A stretch of 51,217 nucleotides of DNA. Source: an uncultured Lachnospiraceae bacterium. GTDB lineage: Bacteria; Bacillota; Clostridia; Lachnospirales; Lachnospiraceae. Within the stretch, counting starts at the first letter, position 1; the number at the start of each line of letters is the position of its first letter. Below are positions 49,171 to 51,217 of the stretch, in pieces. The stretch spans positions 1 through 51,217 of the forward strand of contig CAJUTC010000024.1 in NCBI GenBank assembly GCA_910589195.1, in the 5' to 3' direction. The notes beneath the pieces are model-generated. The model searched no databases. It worked only from the letters and a program-made list of their open reading frames with translations, and was not told where the DNA came from. Both the position numbers and the translations under genes were made by a program.

Positions 49171-50610
49171 ATGGAATGGAAGAAAAATGACCGGATTCAG
49201 GTCCGGATTGAAGATATCAGCCAGGACGGGTCTGGAATTGGCAGGCTAGAAGGGTATACCTGGTTTATAAAAGATACGGTAATCGGCGATTTTGTAGAAG
49301 CTGGTATCATGAAAATGAAAAAAAACTACGGGTTTGCCAGACTGAATTGTGTGCTAGAACAATCACCTTGCCGGGTAGAACCCAAATGCCCGGTGGCAAA
49401 AGCATGTGGAGGTTGCCAGCTTCAAACCATGGATTATAAGGAACAACTCCGGTTAAAGGAAAGAAAAATTTATAATAATTTAAAGCGGATCGGAGGTTTA
49501 GACGGTCTGATACTTCCAAAAGGCAGGGAACATACAGAGAACGAAAAAGAGCTATCAGAAGCAGAAACAAAAACAGAAATTGTTGAGATGGAACCGATTA
49601 TCGGAATGGAATATCCCTGGCGATATCGGAATAAAGCACAGTTTCCCTTTGGAAAGGATAAAAATGGCCGAATTATTTATGGATTTTATGCGGGAAGAAC
49701 CCATACAATCATAGAAAATGAAGATTGCCTGCTGGGAGTGGAAGAAAACAAGGAAATATTAGCAATCATTCGAGATTATATGAAAGAGTATCATATTCCG
49801 CCCTATGACGAAATCTCCCATACTGGCCTGGTTCGCCACGCCTTAATCCGAAAAGGGTTTACTACAGGAGAGCTGATGGTGTGCCTGGTGCTCAATGGAC
49901 AAACATTACCCCAGGCAAAAAGGTTAATCGAAAGGCTGAAAACGATAAAAGGTATGGCTTCCATTTCCTATAATGTCAATACAGAAAGGACGAATGTTAT
50001 CTTAGGGGAAAAGCAGGTACATCTTTTTGGACCAGGATATATTACCGATTTTATCGGGAATGTAAAATATCAGATTTCACCACAGTCATTTTATCAGGTA
50101 AACCCGGTCCAGACGGAAAAGCTATATCGCACTGCTTTGGAATATGCTGGTTTGACAGGGGAAGAAACCGTATGGGATTTATACTGCGGCATTGGGACAA
50201 TTTCACTCTTTTTGGCACAAAAGGCTAAGAAAGTGTATGGGGTAGAAGTAGTTCCGGCGGCAATTGAAGACGCAAAGCAGAATGCGTCCATAAATGGAAT
50301 TTCAAATGCGGAATTTTTTGTTGGAAAGGCAGAGGAGGTTCTGCCGGAACAATTTCATAACAATCAGGTGTATGCAGATGTGATTGTGGTGGATCCTCCA
50401 AGGAAAGGATGCGATCTTGTCTGTTTGGATATGATAGCGGAAATGGCTCCCAAACGGGTTGTGTATGTAAGCTGTGATTCGGCTACCTTGGCAAGGGATG
50501 TTAAGTATTTGAGAGAAAAAGGGTATGAAGTAAAACGGGTAAGAGGAGTGGATCAGTTCGGCTGGGGGGTGCATGTGGAATGCGTCACATTGCTACAAAG
50601 GGTGAAGTAG
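49171..50610 (+). CDS. rlmD: 23S rRNA (uracil-C5)-methyltransferase, RlmD/RumA type
   Basis: 479 residues. A TRAM domain (about 1-60, RIEDISQDGSGIGRLEGYTW) precedes the 4Fe-4S cysteine cluster CRVEPKCPVAKACGGCQ. The SAM methyltransferase domain has QVNPVQTEKLY, VWDLYCGIGTISLFLA, VVDPPRKGCD and YVSCDSATLARD (catalytic Cys). The C-terminus GVHVECVTLLQRVK is the conserved family end. It makes m5U in 23S rRNA. ATG 49171 follows GAGGAATTAAT; an in-frame GTG at 49114 is weaker. Its 3' end touches mobile-element DNA, as this gene is a recurrent integration site for conjugative elements. Confidence 0.95.
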   Translation: MEWKKNDRIQVRIEDISQDGSGIGRLEGYTWFIKDTVIGDFVEAGIMKMKKNYGFARLNCVLEQSPCRVEPKCPVAKACGGCQLQTMDYKEQLRLKERKIYNNLKRIGGLDGLILPKGREHTENEKELSEAETKTEIVEMEPIIGMEYPWRYRNKAQFPFGKDKNGRIIYGFYAGRTHTIIENEDCLLGVEENKEILAIIRDYMKEYHIPPYDEISHTGLVRHALIRKGFTTGELMVCLVLNGQTLPQAKRLIERLKTIKGMASISYNVNTERTNVILGEKQVHLFGPGYITDFIGNVKYQISPQSFYQVNPVQTEKLYRTALEYAGLTGEETVWDLYCGIGTISLFLAQKAKKVYGVEVVPAAIEDAKQNASINGISNAEFFVGKAEEVLPEQFHNNQVYADVIVVDPPRKGCDLVCLDMIAEMAPKRVVYVSCDSATLARDVKYLREKGYEVKRVRGVDQFGWGVHVECVTLLQRVK

Positions 50611-50801
50611 TAGAATTGCTTGAATTTACGCACTTTTCGAGGGTTTTTAAGTTCAATAAGACTTCGGAAATCGGGCGTAAAAAAGAGATTTTTCACGAGA
50701 TAAAAGTCTCAGTAGTTATGGAACTGGTATGAGTGGACACATTGGTAAGTCGTTCACATATCAGAAACTTATGGTCAACAATTAAATAATGAAACAAAGC
50801 G

Positions 50802-50853
50802 AAAACCGCTTGTTTTCTACATTTTTGTGTGGAGAGCAGGCGGTTTTCTTATG
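50802..50853 (+). other. Hairpin upstream of the ParB gene
   Basis: GCGAAAACCGC pairs with GCGGTTTTC across a T-rich loop, with TT after it. It could be a terminator or attenuator ahead of the element's first gene. Nothing else is recognised in 50611-50910. Confidence 0.55.
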
Positions 50854-50910
50854 TTCAGAACACTGCCAGCACTCCAAATGATACCTCTAAGAACGACAAG
50901 GAGGAAGAAA

Positions 50911-51217
50911 ATGGAGAAAACAAAAGTAACGTGTTCCTTTGGGAATGACGAGTATGGTTTACAGACGGGAACCGTTAAAATCAGCGATTTACACGACTTT
51001 AAAGGTCATCCGTTTAAGGTGGAACAGGATATTCAACTCTTTGAACTGATGCGAAGTATTGAAGATAAAGGTGTGTTAGTTCCGTTGATTGTAAGAAGTA
51101 ATCCTTATGGTGATGGTTATGAGATTATCGCAGGCCATAGAAGAAAGGCAGCTTGTGCTTGGGCTGGGATTGAAGAAGTGCCTGCGATTATTCGTGAACT
51201 GGATGATGCAGATGCGG
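50911..51217 (+). CDS. ParB/Srx N-terminal domain protein, 3'-truncated by window edge
   Basis: The visible 102 residues include VKISDLHDFKGHPFKVEQD, VPLIVRSNPYGDGYEIIAGH and the ParB box motif GHRRKAACAWAGIEEVPAII. In this family the N-terminal domain binds nucleotide (CTP) and helps segregate plasmids, or acts in conjugative-element maintenance. The start has AAGGAGGAAGAAA before the ATG. The C-terminal DNA-binding part is outside the window. Position after rlmD and sequence type suggest an integrative element rather than the chromosomal parB. Confidence 0.92.
   Translation, partial: MEKTKVTCSFGNDEYGLQTGTVKISDLHDFKGHPFKVEQDIQLFELMRSIEDKGVLVPLIVRSNPYGDGYEIIAGHRRKAACAWAGIEEVPAIIRELDDADA

Larger units (their letters stand above)
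50611..51217 (+). mobile_element. Start of a mobile (ICE-type) element downstream of rlmD, continuing beyond the window
   Basis: From the rlmD stop codon on, the sequence changes to a noncoding leader of 300 bases with a stem (GAAAACCGC…GCGGTTTTC, about 50802-50851). A ParB-domain gene of the kind found in conjugative elements follows. No integrase lies on this side; it is expected at the far end. The boundary within the last codons of rlmD (about 50571-50610) is an inference from known rum-targeting elements. Confidence 0.5.

Noticed and set aside
1..51217. CRISPR array, tRNA or rRNA genes
   Set aside because: No regularly spaced identical repeats and no cloverleaf or rRNA-like sequence were noticed on reading the intergenic regions; a tRNAscan or Rfam run would settle it.

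Overview
The window reads as chromosome of a spore-forming, Gram-positive gut-type Firmicute, most likely a Lachnospiraceae (Clostridium cluster XIVa) species. Pointers are spoVG, a yyaC-type sporulation gene and a cwlD remnant; a paired glgC-glgD; VanW, DUF5711-like and TSCPD proteins common in that family; strong AGGAGG ribosome binding sites; and A+T-rich -35/-10 promoters. No rRNA, tRNA or CRISPR array was seen.

Left edge (1-5.8 kb) is accessory DNA. It holds the 3' part of a group II intron (reverse transcriptase, domains V and VI), a small secreted wall-binding protein, a large serine recombinase and a PIN-type toxin-antitoxin pair. It ends in a cwlD-like amidase that has lost its N-terminus. 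A 30-bp imperfect direct repeat (24/30 identical; 1204-1233 and 5152-5181) brackets about 4 kb around the recombinase, and its right copy lies on the codons of the amidase zinc motif. This could be a small integrated element.

Core region (5.8-50.6 kb). First come a TSCPD protein, mtnN and several uncharacterised membrane or coiled-coil proteins. A minus-strand operon asnS - yhaO-like phosphoesterase - yhaN-like ATPase follows. Next are glgC-glgD-spoVG (glycogen precursor synthesis plus a sporulation/RNA-binding regulator), a LytTR regulator without its phospho-acceptor Asp, and a COG2509 flavoprotein. A long plus-strand housekeeping run is gdpP-rplI-dnaB-Sua5-dCMP deaminase-radical SAM. It is followed by exonuclease - 35-aa membrane peptide - VanW, AIRS_C - Lrp - aminotransferase - trmL - yyaC, a LysM membrane protein, a DUF5711-like propeller protein and ROK glucokinase. 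A second secreted wall-binding protein, a two-component system and mutS2 lie on the minus strand. Then come a YitT transporter-like protein, an HtrA-like PDZ protein that appears catalytically dead, yhaM and rlmD.

Right edge (50.6-51.2 kb). Directly after rlmD, whose 3' end is a known type of integration site for conjugative elements, a ParB-domain gene of mobile-element type starts and runs off the window.

Intergenic DNA is unusually structured. At least three small repeat families recur: one built on GATACCAGGGTCAAAA, one on CTACAGCGTAGCC, and one on TGGTTTCCC...GCGCTGAACT. There is also a 158-nt long-range inverted repeat upstream of gdpP. These and the degenerate enzymes (HtrA-like, LytTR regulator) are the most interesting observations. 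No complete new multi-gene system stands out.
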